Source: Bacteroidota bacterium (GTDB lineage Bacteria > Bacteroidota > Bacteroidia > Chitinophagales > Chitinophagaceae). Taken from it: a stretch of DNA of 17,677 nucleotides. Shown here piece after piece: positions 1-7,319 of the stretch (position 1 is its first letter; every line of letters begins with the position of its first letter). The notes beneath the pieces were generated by a model that saw only the letters and a program-made list of their open reading frames with translations, had not been told where the DNA came from and did not search any database. The position numbers were made by a program, and so were the translations under genes. Location of the stretch: contig JAKPBL010000146.1 of assembly GCA_029778965.1 (NCBI GenBank), positions 1 through 17,677 of the forward strand, written 5' to 3'.

Positions 1-1
1 T

Positions 2-964
2 GTATTGAAGGCCCTGTCGGAAGAATGTCAGCGCCAGGGGATCAAACTGTACCTGTATTATTCGTTGCTCGACTGGTACCGCACCGATTACCAATACTGG
101 ACCGGTCGCACCGGCCAGGGAACCGGCAGAACGGAAAGAGGCAAATGGGAAGACTACATCCAGTTCATGAAAAACCAGCTTACCGAGCTGCTGACCAATT
201 ATGGTCCCATTGCCGGTATCTGGTTCGATGGTCACTGGGACCAGGTGGCGTTTAACGAAACCACTAAAAAGTGGGAGGGCGCCAGCAAGGTTGATTGGCA
301 CTATCCGGAGATCTATGGGCTTATCCACCAACTGCAGCCGCACGCGCTGGTGGGCAACAACCACCACCTGATGCCCATCGAGGGAGAAGATTTTCAGATG
401 TTTGAGAAAGATCTGCCGGGGCACAATACCACCGGCTGGGGCACCGATACCAAAAGCATTTCAAGCCTGCCGCTCGAAACTTGTGAAACCATCAACAATT
501 CATGGGGATTTAATATCACCGACGGCACCTATAAAACTACCAGGCAGATCGTGCAGTTGCTGGCAAAAGATGCCGGATTGGGCGCCAACCTGCTGCTTAA
601 TATCGGACCGATGCCCAACGGTGTGGTGCAGCCGGAATTTGTTCAGGTGCTCGACAGCGTAGGGGCGTGGATGCAGAAGAACGGCGAAAGCATTTACGGC
701 ACCAGTGCTGCCGACGCGAAGCTATATCCCTGGGGAACCACCACGCGGAAAGAAAATACGCTGTATGTGCACCTGCTCGATGCAGGCGCCGATGCGGTGA
801 CGCTGGAACAATTGCCCTTTAAGAAGATCCGCCAGGTAACGGTATTGGCCACAGGCGAAAAATACACGGGCGCAAGCCTCAAAAAAGGAACCCTGGCGCT
901 GGGCGGCTTATCCGCCCTGTCGCATGACCCGAACGATACCGTGCTTAAAATCGAGCTTCAATGA
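2..964 (+). CDS. Alpha-L-fucosidase, GH29 (5'-truncated by window edge)
   Basis: This is a glycoside hydrolase of family GH29, which removes terminal alpha-L-fucose from glycans by a retaining mechanism. The reading frame is already open at the first bases, so the signal peptide and the N-terminal half of the barrel lie outside the window; about 320 residues remain. The visible part shows the GH29 core: YYSLLDW (about residue 19 of the fragment), then GIWFDGHWD, whose Asp (fragment residue 75) matches the family's catalytic nucleophile in the WFDG context. The motifs INNSWGFN and LLLNIGPMPNG follow, both typical of the second half of the catalytic barrel. A short beta-rich C-terminal stretch ends at a TGA that overlaps the ATG of the mutarotase gene by 4 nt, so the two are probably translated together. 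I did not assign the acid/base residue. The family is clear; the exact glycan linkage is not. Confidence 0.9.
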   Translation, partial: VLKALSEECQRQGIKLYLYYSLLDWYRTDYQYWTGRTGQGTGRTERGKWEDYIQFMKNQLTELLTNYGPIAGIWFDGHWDQVAFNETTKKWEGASKVDWHYPEIYGLIHQLQPHALVGNNHHLMPIEGEDFQMFEKDLPGHNTTGWGTDTKSISSLPLETCETINNSWGFNITDGTYKTTRQIVQLLAKDAGLGANLLLNIGPMPNGVVQPEFVQVLDSVGAWMQKNGESIYGTSAADAKLYPWGTTTRKENTLYVHLLDAGADAVTLEQLPFKKIRQVTVLATGEKYTGASLKKGTLALGGLSALSHDPNDTVLKIELQ

Positions 965-1308
965 ACCGGTACTGCCTGGCATTAGACCTGCGTGACGACC
1001 CCGATGCGATCCGTTTATACGATGCATATCATGCCAATGTATGGCCGGAAATAAAAGCCTCCATTTATGACGCGGGCATCGCCGATATGGAGATCTACCG
1101 AACGGCCAACCGGCTGTTCATGATCATCGAGGCCCTTCCCGGTTTTAGCTTCGGGGCAAAGGCCGCTGCCGATGCCGCCAACCCCAAGGTACAGGAATGG
1201 GAACGGCTGATGGAACAGTTCCAGCAGGCCCTTCCCTGGGCAAAACCGGGAGAAAAATGGGTGGTCATGGAAAAAGTGTTCAAATTGGGGAAAAATACCG
1301 TCATTTAA
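961..1308 (+). CDS. L-rhamnose/L-fucose mutarotase-family protein (RhaM, DUF718)
   Basis: This 115-residue protein belongs to the RhaM/DUF718 mutarotase family, small dimeric alpha/beta-barrel enzymes that interconvert the alpha and beta anomers of 6-deoxy sugars. The family layout is visible: an N-terminal beta strand, then the segment RLYDAYHANVWPEI, in which Tyr20 and His24 align with Tyr18 and His22 of E. coli RhaM. MEIYRT follows, and the C-terminal strand WVVMEKVFKL resembles the QEVFYL end of RhaM. There is no signal peptide, so it should act in the cytoplasm. Its ATG overlaps the stop codon of the GH29 fucosidase gene (ATGA). Because of that partner I infer L-fucose rather than L-rhamnose as the natural substrate; mutarotases of this family are also known from fucose catabolic clusters. 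No other fucose or rhamnose catabolic gene is in the window. Confidence 0.85.
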   Translation: MNRYCLALDLRDDPDAIRLYDAYHANVWPEIKASIYDAGIADMEIYRTANRLFMIIEALPGFSFGAKAAADAANPKVQEWERLMEQFQQALPWAKPGEKWVVMEKVFKLGKNTVI

Positions 1309-1345
1309 AAAGTGAATTGGGCATAAATTTGTACTGAATCAATTG

Positions 1346-1392
1346 AAACAGACCTATCTAGCCGTTACCAGGACTTGGCCTGATATCTGTTT
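1346..1392. other. Imperfect stem in convergent intergenic region
   Basis: Between the convergent mutarotase and xseB genes (150 nt, no ORF) there is an inverted repeat AAACAGA (1346-1352) / TCTGTTT (1386-1392). It encloses a smaller stem CAGG (1369-1372) / CCTG (1379-1382) with a 6-nt loop. It could be a factor-independent or bidirectional terminator for the converging transcripts. However, the left arm needs a 13-nt bulge and no clean U-tract follows, so this is a weak call. I saw no tRNA or other RNA gene in this gap. Confidence 0.25.
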
Positions 1393-1458
1393 ATTAAAAA
1401 GTATAAAATCGAAAACGGACGGTTACTTAATAATACATCGAACGCAGAAATAGGGTAA

Positions 1459-1662
1459 TTATTGGTCTGTTTCCAGCCGGCCAATGATCTTATTCACTTC
1501 CGATTCGGTAAGCCTGAGACGCGCCTGACAGAATGTTACCAGTTCTGCGGCGCGTTTCAATTTTTCGGCAAGCTGGTCAATACCCACTGCTTCGTTTTCA
1601 ATGGAGCTGGCCAGCTCCTGCAGTTCGTCAAAAGCAGTTTCATAGGTTAAATGCGGGTCCAT
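1459..1662 (-). CDS. xseB: Exodeoxyribonuclease VII small subunit XseB
   Basis: XseB is the small, mostly alpha-helical subunit of exonuclease VII, which degrades single-stranded DNA to short oligonucleotides in repair and recombination. Several copies coat the coiled-coil region of XseA. The protein (67 residues) has the family pattern: YETAFDELQELASSIEN, then a long amphipathic helix including LAEKLKRAAELVTFCQARL and a charged C-terminus. I chose the ATG at 1662 (MDPHLTYE). The frame is open seven codons further to a TTG at 1683, which would give 74 residues, but ATG starts are favoured and the extension NKKQQP adds nothing recognisable. With the ATG start the gene overlaps the end of xseA by 23 nt, so the two subunits are probably translationally coupled. 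Confidence 0.9.
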   Translation of the reverse strand: MDPHLTYETAFDELQELASSIENEAVGIDQLAEKLKRAAELVTFCQARLRLTESEVNKIIGRLETDQ

Positions 1663-2947
1663 CGGTTGCTGTTTTTTGTTCAACGTGACTATGTATAATC
1701 TTGTTTTTCAGCCTGATCCGGATGGAGTCGCCCAGGGCAAGGGCATCCGGGTCGGTGATTATCTTTTCTTCTTTCTCTATCCAGGCAAAGCCTCTTTCCA
1801 GGGTCTTTTCGGGCGAAGCCATCGCCAGCAGGCGACGGATGCCCTCGACCTGTTGCCGTGCTGTTTTGAAACGAGCCCGGCTCAGGGCGGGCAGTTTTCC
1901 GCCCAGGTGGTCGATGGCGCGCGACTGGGCCGCCAGGCGCCGGGCGGGCTGCAGGGTAAGCGCCGCCCGGATTTCCGTTAATGCCAGCATGGCTTCGCGC
2001 AGGCGCCGCTGCGTGGCCGCCAGGATGCCGCCCTGCAGTTGTACGATCGCCTGTTCGAACTGCCGGTTGTGCTGCAAAATGCTCTCGGCCACCTGTGTGG
2101 GTGTTTTGAGCGACCTGTACGCCAGCAAATCGGCCAGGCTCAGGTCTTTCTGGTGACCGATGCCGGTGATGACGGGAAAGGGCGCGGATGCTACCGCCAG
2201 CGCTGTTTCGAACTGGTCGAATAACAGCAGGTCGGTTGCTGCGCCGCCGCCCCTGACAAGAACAATAGCATCGTAATCGGTATGCGTTTCCAGTGAACGC
2301 CGTGCAATTTTTTCAAAGGTTCCGGCGAGCGCGGCTGCCTGCTCTTCCCCCTGTACGCGGCTGTCGAAATAGTCGACCGAAAATCGGTAACCATAAGGGT
2401 TCTCCTCCAGGCTGTGGCGAAAATCTTCCAGTCCGGCGGATTGCAATGACCCCACTACCGCCAGTCGCTGCATCACCGCCGGCAGGCGCAACTGCTGGTT
2501 GAAGCTGCACAACTGCTCGTCTTCCAGCCAAACCATATCGGGCTGCTCCCGCAGCAGGCGATAGATCACCTGCTGGCGCGCCAGCGCCAGTTGTCCGAGC
2601 GTATATGCCGGATCGATATGCTGTAAGGTCGCCTTCAGTCCGTATACCGGGTGGTAATCGACCGTTACCTCTATGCATACCGCAATTCCCGCCTGGAATT
2701 TCTGACCGGTGCTTCGTTCGAAAGCGGCGATCTGCATGGCGCCGGGCGACCAGGCGACGGCCGGTATCTTCGCTTTTAAGGAGCTGCCCGCTTTTTCCAC
2801 CAGGTCGAAATAGTGGAATCCCTTCTGCGGGTAAAAACTGTGGTTGCTGATTTCAGCCAATACCCAATACCTTTCCTGCATAAAGCGCCGTTGCAGGGTT
2901 TCCTGGATCAGCAGGCTCAGCGCCGATAAGGCAATGGGTGAAGACAT
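1640..2947 (-). CDS. xseA: Exodeoxyribonuclease VII large subunit XseA
   Basis: This is the catalytic large subunit of exonuclease VII (435 residues, normal for the family), a cytoplasmic single-strand DNA nuclease. The N-terminal OB-fold (about residues 1-110) opens with ALSLLIQETLQRRF and contains YWVLAEISNHSFYPQKGFHYFDLVEK, which binds DNA. The catalytic domain holds the hallmark IVLVRGGGAATDLLLFD, then PVITGIGHQKDLSLADLLA and the KTPTQVAE segment, followed by a long helical region that carries XseB. The frame runs 35 codons upstream of the ATG at 2947, but that extension ([13 protein letters not shown] and on) is unlike the family and crosses the palindromic intergenic DNA, so MSSPIAL is the better start. 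It lies head to head with the arabinose operon and forms a two-gene unit with xseB. Confidence 0.95.
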   Translation of the reverse strand: MSSPIALSALSLLIQETLQRRFMQERYWVLAEISNHSFYPQKGFHYFDLVEKAGSSLKAKIPAVAWSPGAMQIAAFERSTGQKFQAGIAVCIEVTVDYHPVYGLKATLQHIDPAYTLGQLALARQQVIYRLLREQPDMVWLEDEQLCSFNQQLRLPAVMQRLAVVGSLQSAGLEDFRHSLEENPYGYRFSVDYFDSRVQGEEQAAALAGTFEKIARRSLETHTDYDAIVLVRGGGAATDLLLFDQFETALAVASAPFPVITGIGHQKDLSLADLLAYRSLKTPTQVAESILQHNRQFEQAIVQLQGGILAATQRRLREAMLALTEIRAALTLQPARRLAAQSRAIDHLGGKLPALSRARFKTARQQVEGIRRLLAMASPEKTLERGFAWIEKEEKIITDPDALALGDSIRIRLKNKIIHSHVEQKTATDGPAFNL

Positions 2948-2969
2948 GGGGTAAATGTACGTGTTCCTC

Positions 2970-2994
2970 ACCCGTCGGGTGCCACCCGACGGGT
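2970..2994. repeat. 25-bp perfect inverted repeat made of two self-palindromic halves
   Basis: Two 11-bp arms, ACCCGTCGGGT (2970-2980) and ACCCGACGGGT (2984-2994), are separated by GCC and are perfect reverse complements. Each arm is also palindromic around its central base, so the two arms are equally a direct repeat differing only at that base (T versus A). A run of seven A residues follows on the plus strand. The element lies 23 nt upstream of the xseA ATG, probably in its leader. In neither direction does a U-tract follow the stem, so it is not a standard terminator. It may be a REP-like dispersed element, a leader hairpin or a protein site. Confidence 0.8.
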
Positions 2995-3025
2995 AAAAAA
3001 ATCCGGGAGAAAACTTAATAAGTGT

Positions 3026-3052
3026 CAATATAACATTTATATTAGCGTTCAA
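3026..3052 (-). promoter_or_regulatory. Possible xseA promoter (Bacteroidota type)
   Basis: Read on the minus strand, TTG (3052-3050) is followed after 17 nt by TATATTG (3032-3026). This loosely resembles the Bacteroidota -33 TTG / -7 TAnnTTTG arrangement. The match is imperfect, and the -7 region overlaps the 17-bp palindrome, so this is a weak proposal. Confidence 0.25.
3027..3043. promoter_or_regulatory. 17-bp A+T-rich palindrome, candidate AraR operator
   Basis: AATATAA (3027-3033) and TTATATT (3037-3043) are perfect reverse complements around the spacer CAT. They lie 27 nt upstream of the ATG of the first gene in the arabinose operon. Such a site suits a dimeric winged-helix repressor, and the operon ends with araR, whose Bacteroides homologue represses arabinose genes. 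I do not recall the exact Bacteroides AraR consensus and did not match this site to it. A second reading is that the two arms are the -7 regions of back-to-back promoters for xseA and the GH51 gene (TATATTGA on minus, TATATTAG on plus). Confidence 0.45.
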
Positions 3053-3069
3053 TCCAACCGAAACCAGTT

Positions 3070-4641
3070 ATGCTTGCTACAAAACAAACCGGGAGAAAAA
3101 CATGGCTTTGGGCGGCCATGATCGCCGCGGTTTTGGCGGGAGCACTTCCCGCCGCCGCGCAGGATGCAACCGTTCAATGGCTGCCATCCGCCTCAAAAAC
3201 AGTTATCGATAAAAATATTTACGGCCATTTTGCCGAACACCTTGGCGCCTGTATCTATGGCGGCTTTTATGTAGGTGAAAAAAGCGATATTCCGAATACC
3301 GGCGGTGTGCGAAATGATGTGATCGAAGCCCTGAAGAAGCTCAAGATACCGCTGCTGCGCTGGCCGGGCGGCTGCTTTGCCGATACCTATCATTGGAAAG
3401 ATGGTATTGGTGACAAGTCGAAACGTCCGACCATGATCAATACCTGGTGGGGCGGCGTTACCGAAGACAACAGCTTCGGCACGCATGATTTTCTGGATAT
3501 GTGCGAGCGCCTGGGCGCCGAGCCCTACCTGGCGGGTAATGTAGGCAGCGGTACCGTGCAGGAATTGTCTGACTGGGTGCAGTACGTAAATTTCGACGGC
3601 GCCAGTCCCATGGCCAAACTGCGTGGAGAAAACGGCCGCGCGCAGCCGTGGAATGTGCATTACTGGGGCGTAGGCAATGAAGCCTGGGGATGCGGCGGTA
3701 ACATGACCGCAGAATACTACGCCAATGAATACCGCAAGTATGCCACATTCATGAACAGCTACTCCGACAAGGCAAGGGTATTCCGCATCGCGTCGGGTGC
3801 CAGCTCGGGCGATTACCGGTGGACGGAAGTGCTGATGCGCGATGTTCCGCACGACTTGCTCGACGGCGTGGCTTTGCATCATTATTCGGTGCTCGACTGG
3901 AATGCCAAGGGATCATCGACCGAATTTACCGAAGAACAATACGCCGGTATCATGAAGCAGGCCTATAGGATGGAAGAACTGGTGACCAAACACAGCGCCA
4001 TTATGGATAAGTACGATCCGCAGAAAAAAGTGGCGCTGGTGGTCGACGAATGGGGCGGCTGGTACAATGTGGAGCCCGGCACCAATCCCGGGTTTCTTTA
4101 CCAGCAGAATACCATACGTGATGCGGTGCTGGCCGGCATGACCCTGAATATTTTCAACAATCACGCCGACCGGGTCAGGATGGCTAACCTGGCGCAGATC
4201 ATCAATGTGCTGCAGGCGGTGATCCTGACCGACAAGGCAAAGATGATACTCACCCCTACCTATCATGTAATGGAAATGTACAATGTGCACCAGGATGCAA
4301 CGCTGCTTCCCCTGAAGTTGCTTACGCCCGATTATGTATACGGAAAGGAAAGTATCCCTGCGATCTCGGTGTCTGCTTCGACCGACAAGGCCGGCAAAAC
4401 CCATATTTCACTGACCAATATCGATGCGCACAAAACCATTGCGGTCGCTATTCCAATGGCCGGTATTAAAGCAGCCGGCGTTACCGGCCGCATATTGCAA
4501 TCGGGCAAGCTGCAGGATTATAACAGTTTCGAACAACCGAACAAAGTAGCGCCCGCGGCGTTCAGCGGAGCGTTTATCAGGAATGGCGTGTTAACGGTAA
4601 AAATGCCCGCTGCCTCGGTGGTTGTGCTGGCGCTTAACTAG
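3070..4641 (+). CDS. abfA: Secreted alpha-L-arabinofuranosidase, GH51 (short form)
   Basis: This retaining arabinofuranosidase of family GH51 removes L-arabinofuranose side chains from arabinan, arabinoxylan or arabinogalactan fragments. It is 523 residues long. A signal peptide is clear: a basic start, a hydrophobic stretch [19 protein letters not shown], and a likely cut after residue 30 before QDATVQ. The catalytic barrel begins with YGHFAEHLG and the LRWPGGCF segment (around residue 97). The acid/base Glu is E204 in [11 protein letters not shown] and the nucleophile is E327 in VVDEWGGWY, both intact. The C-terminal part forms the usual beta-sandwich. It is the first gene of the arabinose operon; its stop lies 4 nt before the next GH51 gene. 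The ATG at 3070 is the first start that places the signal peptide at the N-terminus. No strong Shine-Dalgarno sequence precedes it. Confidence 0.95.
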   Translation: MLATKQTGRKTWLWAAMIAAVLAGALPAAAQDATVQWLPSASKTVIDKNIYGHFAEHLGACIYGGFYVGEKSDIPNTGGVRNDVIEALKKLKIPLLRWPGGCFADTYHWKDGIGDKSKRPTMINTWWGGVTEDNSFGTHDFLDMCERLGAEPYLAGNVGSGTVQELSDWVQYVNFDGASPMAKLRGENGRAQPWNVHYWGVGNEAWGCGGNMTAEYYANEYRKYATFMNSYSDKARVFRIASGASSGDYRWTEVLMRDVPHDLLDGVALHHYSVLDWNAKGSSTEFTEEQYAGIMKQAYRMEELVTKHSAIMDKYDPQKKVALVVDEWGGWYNVEPGTNPGFLYQQNTIRDAVLAGMTLNIFNNHADRVRMANLAQIINVLQAVILTDKAKMILTPTYHVMEMYNVHQDATLLPLKLLTPDYVYGKESIPAISVSASTDKAGKTHISLTNIDAHKTIAVAIPMAGIKAAGVTGRILQSGKLQDYNSFEQPNKVAPAAFSGAFIRNGVLTVKMPAASVVVLALN

Positions 4642-4645
4642 CTGT

Positions 4646-6625
4646 ATGTTGTTGAAAAAAATAATCACGGGCGGTCTGCTGGCCTGCGCAATAGTAACGA
4701 CGGCGCAGGAGCATAACCTGGTGGTGGACGGTAGCCGCACCAACGGTGCCGTACAGCCGACGATGTGGGGTATCTTCTTTGAAGACATCAACCTGGGGGC
4801 CGATGGCGGCATCTATGCCGAGCTGGTGAAGAACCGCTCGTTCGAATTTATCAAACCGCTGATGGGATGGGACCTGAATGGAAAAAAGCTGAAAGAAGGC
4901 AGTTTCCTGGTGGTGAACGAAGCCGCCGTTCGTCCCAATAACCCGCGCTTTCTGCAGGTAACGATGAACGATTGTGATACGGGCGATCTCGGCCTGGTCA
5001 ACGAAGGCTTCCGGGGCATGGGCATCAGGAAAGACCTGAACTTCGATTTCTCCGTGCAGTACCGTCGCGCTACAGCGCCGGTTACACTTAGTCTTGAACT
5101 ACTGAATAGCCAGGACAAACCAATTGGCCATGGCAGTCTTGTTCTGCCTGCCACCGGCGATGCCTGGCAGAAAGCAACCGTGCAGTTCCGTTCAACGGAT
5201 ACGGCGCAGCGGGGCCGGCTGCAGATCTGGGTCAGTGGCAACGGCAGGGTTGACCTCGACCAGCTCTCATTGTTTCCCGGCGATACCTGGAAAGGCCGCC
5301 AGGGCGGATTGCGTGCCGATATGGTGCAGGCCCTGGCCGACCTGAAACCTGGTTTTATCCGCTTTCCCGGCGGCTGCATTGTGGAAGGTCATGAGCTGAG
5401 CACCCGCTACCAGTGGAAAAAAACAGTGGGACCGGTGGAAGACCGCCCGTTAAGCATCAACCGCTGGAACAATGAGTTTGCACATCGCGCCGCCCCCGAT
5501 TATTTTCAAACCTTCGGGCTCGGCTTTTTTGAATACTTCCAGTTGGCGGAGGATATCGGCGCCGCGCCGCTTCCTATCTTAAGCTGCGGCATGGCCTGCC
5601 AGTTCAATTCGGCCGAACTGGCGCCCCTCGACGAGCTGGAGCCGTATATACAGGATGCGCTCGACCTGGTCGAGTTCGCCAACGGCGATGTACAAACGAA
5701 ATGGGGGGCGCTTCGCGCCTCTATGGGCCATCCCACCCCCTTCCACCTCAAGATGATCGGCGTGGGCAACGAGAACTGGGGACCCCAGTACCTCGAACGC
5801 CTGGCCGTTTTTACCGCGCGGCTAAAGGCCAGGCATCCCGAAGTGAAGCTGGTAACCAGTGCGGGCCCGTTTTCTTCTGGTGAGATGTTTGAAACCTTAG
5901 ACAAAGCGCTGCGCGCGCAGAAAGCGGATATTATCGACGAACATTATTATATGCCGCCCAACTGGTTTTTGCGCAATGCGGCCAGGTATGACCGTTATGA
6001 TCGCCAGGGGCCGAAAATATTTGCCGGCGAATACGCCGCGCATCCGCCCACCGTACCGCAGGGGCCGTTGCGCAACAACTGGCAGGCAGCGCTGGCCGAA
6101 GCCGCTTTCATGACGGGCCTTGAACGCAATGCAGCGGTGGTAGAGATGTGCTCTTATGCACCGCTCTTCGCGCATGCAGACGGCTGGCAGTGGTCGCCCG
6201 ACCTGATCTGGGTCGATAACCTGCATGTATATCCTACCCCAAATTATTATGTGCAGCAGTTGTATTCACTGAACAAGGGAACGAAAACGATTCCGCTGGA
6301 AGAGAACCGGGCGCCGTTGAGCGGGCAGGACAGCCTGTATGCCAGTGCCGTAGTGGACGAAAAAGAATCGTTGCTCATCATAAAGCTGGTAAATGCCGAT
6401 GCAGTGGAGAAAAAAACAACCCTGCAGTTGAAAGGCTTCCATATAAAAGTGCGTGAAGTGGAGCGAATCGACATGAAAAGCGACGATGCCCTGGCTGTTA
6501 ACCCGGTGGGGGCGCCGGCGCTGATCAAACCGCAGCAGCGCCGCGAGCCTTTCCGGTCAGCCAACTGGCAGGTGGCGTTGCCACCACATTCGTTTACTGT
6601 ATTGCGTATTCCCTACCGGAAATAA
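4646..6625 (+). CDS. Secreted alpha-L-arabinofuranosidase, GH51 (long form with CBM4-like insert)
   Basis: This second GH51 enzyme (659 residues) is of the longer plant/Bacteroides type. A signal peptide, LLKKIITGGLLACAIVTTA, precedes QEHN. After PTMWGIFFEDINLGADGGIYAELVKN the barrel is interrupted at about residues 70-215 by a jelly-roll region resembling carbohydrate-binding module family 4/9 (FLQVTMND near 102, VDLDQLSLFPGDTW near 202). The barrel resumes with GFIRFPGGCIVEG. The acid/base Glu is E376 in GVGNENWGPQ and the nucleophile is E462 in FAGEYAAHPP. I chose the ATG at 4646, which starts the signal peptide; a TTG at 4622 would overlap the previous gene and add eight residues without function. 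It follows the first GH51 gene after 4 nt and its stop overlaps the next ATG by 1 nt (TAATG). It presumably differs from the first enzyme in substrate size or linkage. Confidence 0.93.
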   Translation: MLLKKIITGGLLACAIVTTAQEHNLVVDGSRTNGAVQPTMWGIFFEDINLGADGGIYAELVKNRSFEFIKPLMGWDLNGKKLKEGSFLVVNEAAVRPNNPRFLQVTMNDCDTGDLGLVNEGFRGMGIRKDLNFDFSVQYRRATAPVTLSLELLNSQDKPIGHGSLVLPATGDAWQKATVQFRSTDTAQRGRLQIWVSGNGRVDLDQLSLFPGDTWKGRQGGLRADMVQALADLKPGFIRFPGGCIVEGHELSTRYQWKKTVGPVEDRPLSINRWNNEFAHRAAPDYFQTFGLGFFEYFQLAEDIGAAPLPILSCGMACQFNSAELAPLDELEPYIQDALDLVEFANGDVQTKWGALRASMGHPTPFHLKMIGVGNENWGPQYLERLAVFTARLKARHPEVKLVTSAGPFSSGEMFETLDKALRAQKADIIDEHYYMPPNWFLRNAARYDRYDRQGPKIFAGEYAAHPPTVPQGPLRNNWQAALAEAAFMTGLERNAAVVEMCSYAPLFAHADGWQWSPDLIWVDNLHVYPTPNYYVQQLYSLNKGTKTIPLEENRAPLSGQDSLYASAVVDEKESLLIIKLVNADAVEKKTTLQLKGFHIKVREVERIDMKSDDALAVNPVGAPALIKPQQRREPFRSANWQVALPPHSFTVLRIPYRK

Positions 6626-7308
6626 TGGTAGGTTGCAGAAAAAGACAGGCAATGAAGCAGGTATTGAAAGGATTTAAAGGGTTCTTGTTTGACCTCAACG
6701 GCACCATGATAGACGATATGGCCTATCATGTAAAAGCGTGGACCCGCATACTGAACGACGATCTCCGGGCGGGACTGGATTACCCCGCGGTAAAAGCGCA
6801 GATGTACGGCAAGAATTCCGAGCTGCTGGTACGGGTATTCGGTGCAGACCGGTTTACACCGGAAGAAATGGACAACATCGGCATGCAGAAAGAGCGCGCT
6901 TACCAGGAGGCCTACCGGCCGGCGCTGAAGCTGATCGATGGCCTGCCTGCGTTGCTGAATGAAGCCAGGCTCGCCGGCATCAAAATGGCGATCGGATCGG
7001 CGGCCATTCCCTTCAACATCGATTTTGTGCTTGACAACCTCGATATCCGCGCTTATTTTGATACCATTGTAAGCGCCGATGATGTAGCGGTCAGCAAGCC
7101 CAACCCCGAAGTGTATCTTGTTTGTGCCGCCCAACTGGGCCTCGCCGCTGCCGACTGCGTGGTATTCGAAGATGCGCCCAAGGGGGTGGAAGCCGCCGCC
7201 GCGGCCGGTATGAAAGCGATTGTACTGCTGACCCTGCACAGCCGTGATGAATTCGATGCGTATGACAATGTGCTTGCCTTTGTAAATAATTATACAGAAC
7301 TGGAATAA
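6625..7308 (+). CDS. HAD-superfamily phosphatase/beta-phosphoglucomutase-like protein
   Basis: This is a cytoplasmic haloacid-dehalogenase-fold protein of 227 residues with a helical cap, in the beta-phosphoglucomutase-like subgroup. Motif I is FLFDLNGTMIDD, with the nucleophile D23. Motif II is IGSAA (S125), motif III is VSKPNPEVY (K158) and motif IV is VVFEDAPKG (E182-D183). The oddity is in motif I: the second Asp of the usual DxD, which acts as general acid/base, is Asn25 here. The frame has a TAATG junction with the GH51 gene at 6625; an ATG at 6652 (MKQVLKG) is an equally reasonable start and fits the family length better. Its place between the hydrolases and araB suggests a role with a sugar phosphate, such as removing misphosphorylated pentoses, but that is inference. 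Confidence 0.82.
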   Translation: MVGCRKRQAMKQVLKGFKGFLFDLNGTMIDDMAYHVKAWTRILNDDLRAGLDYPAVKAQMYGKNSELLVRVFGADRFTPEEMDNIGMQKERAYQEAYRPALKLIDGLPALLNEARLAGIKMAIGSAAIPFNIDFVLDNLDIRAYFDTIVSADDVAVSKPNPEVYLVCAAQLGLAAADCVVFEDAPKGVEAAAAAGMKAIVLLTLHSRDEFDAYDNVLAFVNNYTELE

Positions 7309-7319
7309 ATAACGATTGT

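Noticed and set aside
1309..1458. Possible tRNA or small structured RNA gene in the convergent gap
   Set aside because: No cloverleaf arms, T-loop or CCA end could be found on either strand; only an imperfect stem is present.
2970..3001. Hairpin plus A-run read as an intrinsic terminator
   Set aside because: On the plus strand the stem is followed by A, not T; on the minus strand the T-run comes before the stem. It also lies upstream of both flanking genes, where no transcript should end.
2948..3052. N-terminal extension of XseA by 35 residues
   Set aside because: The extra residues do not resemble the OB-fold start, would need translation through the double palindrome, and the ATG at 2947 gives normal family length.
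3791..3803. A second near-copy of part of the 2970-2994 repeat (CGTCGGGTGCCA) inside the first GH51 gene
   Set aside because: Only about 12 bases match, the palindromic second arm is absent, and the bases encode an ordinary stretch of the enzyme. Most likely chance.
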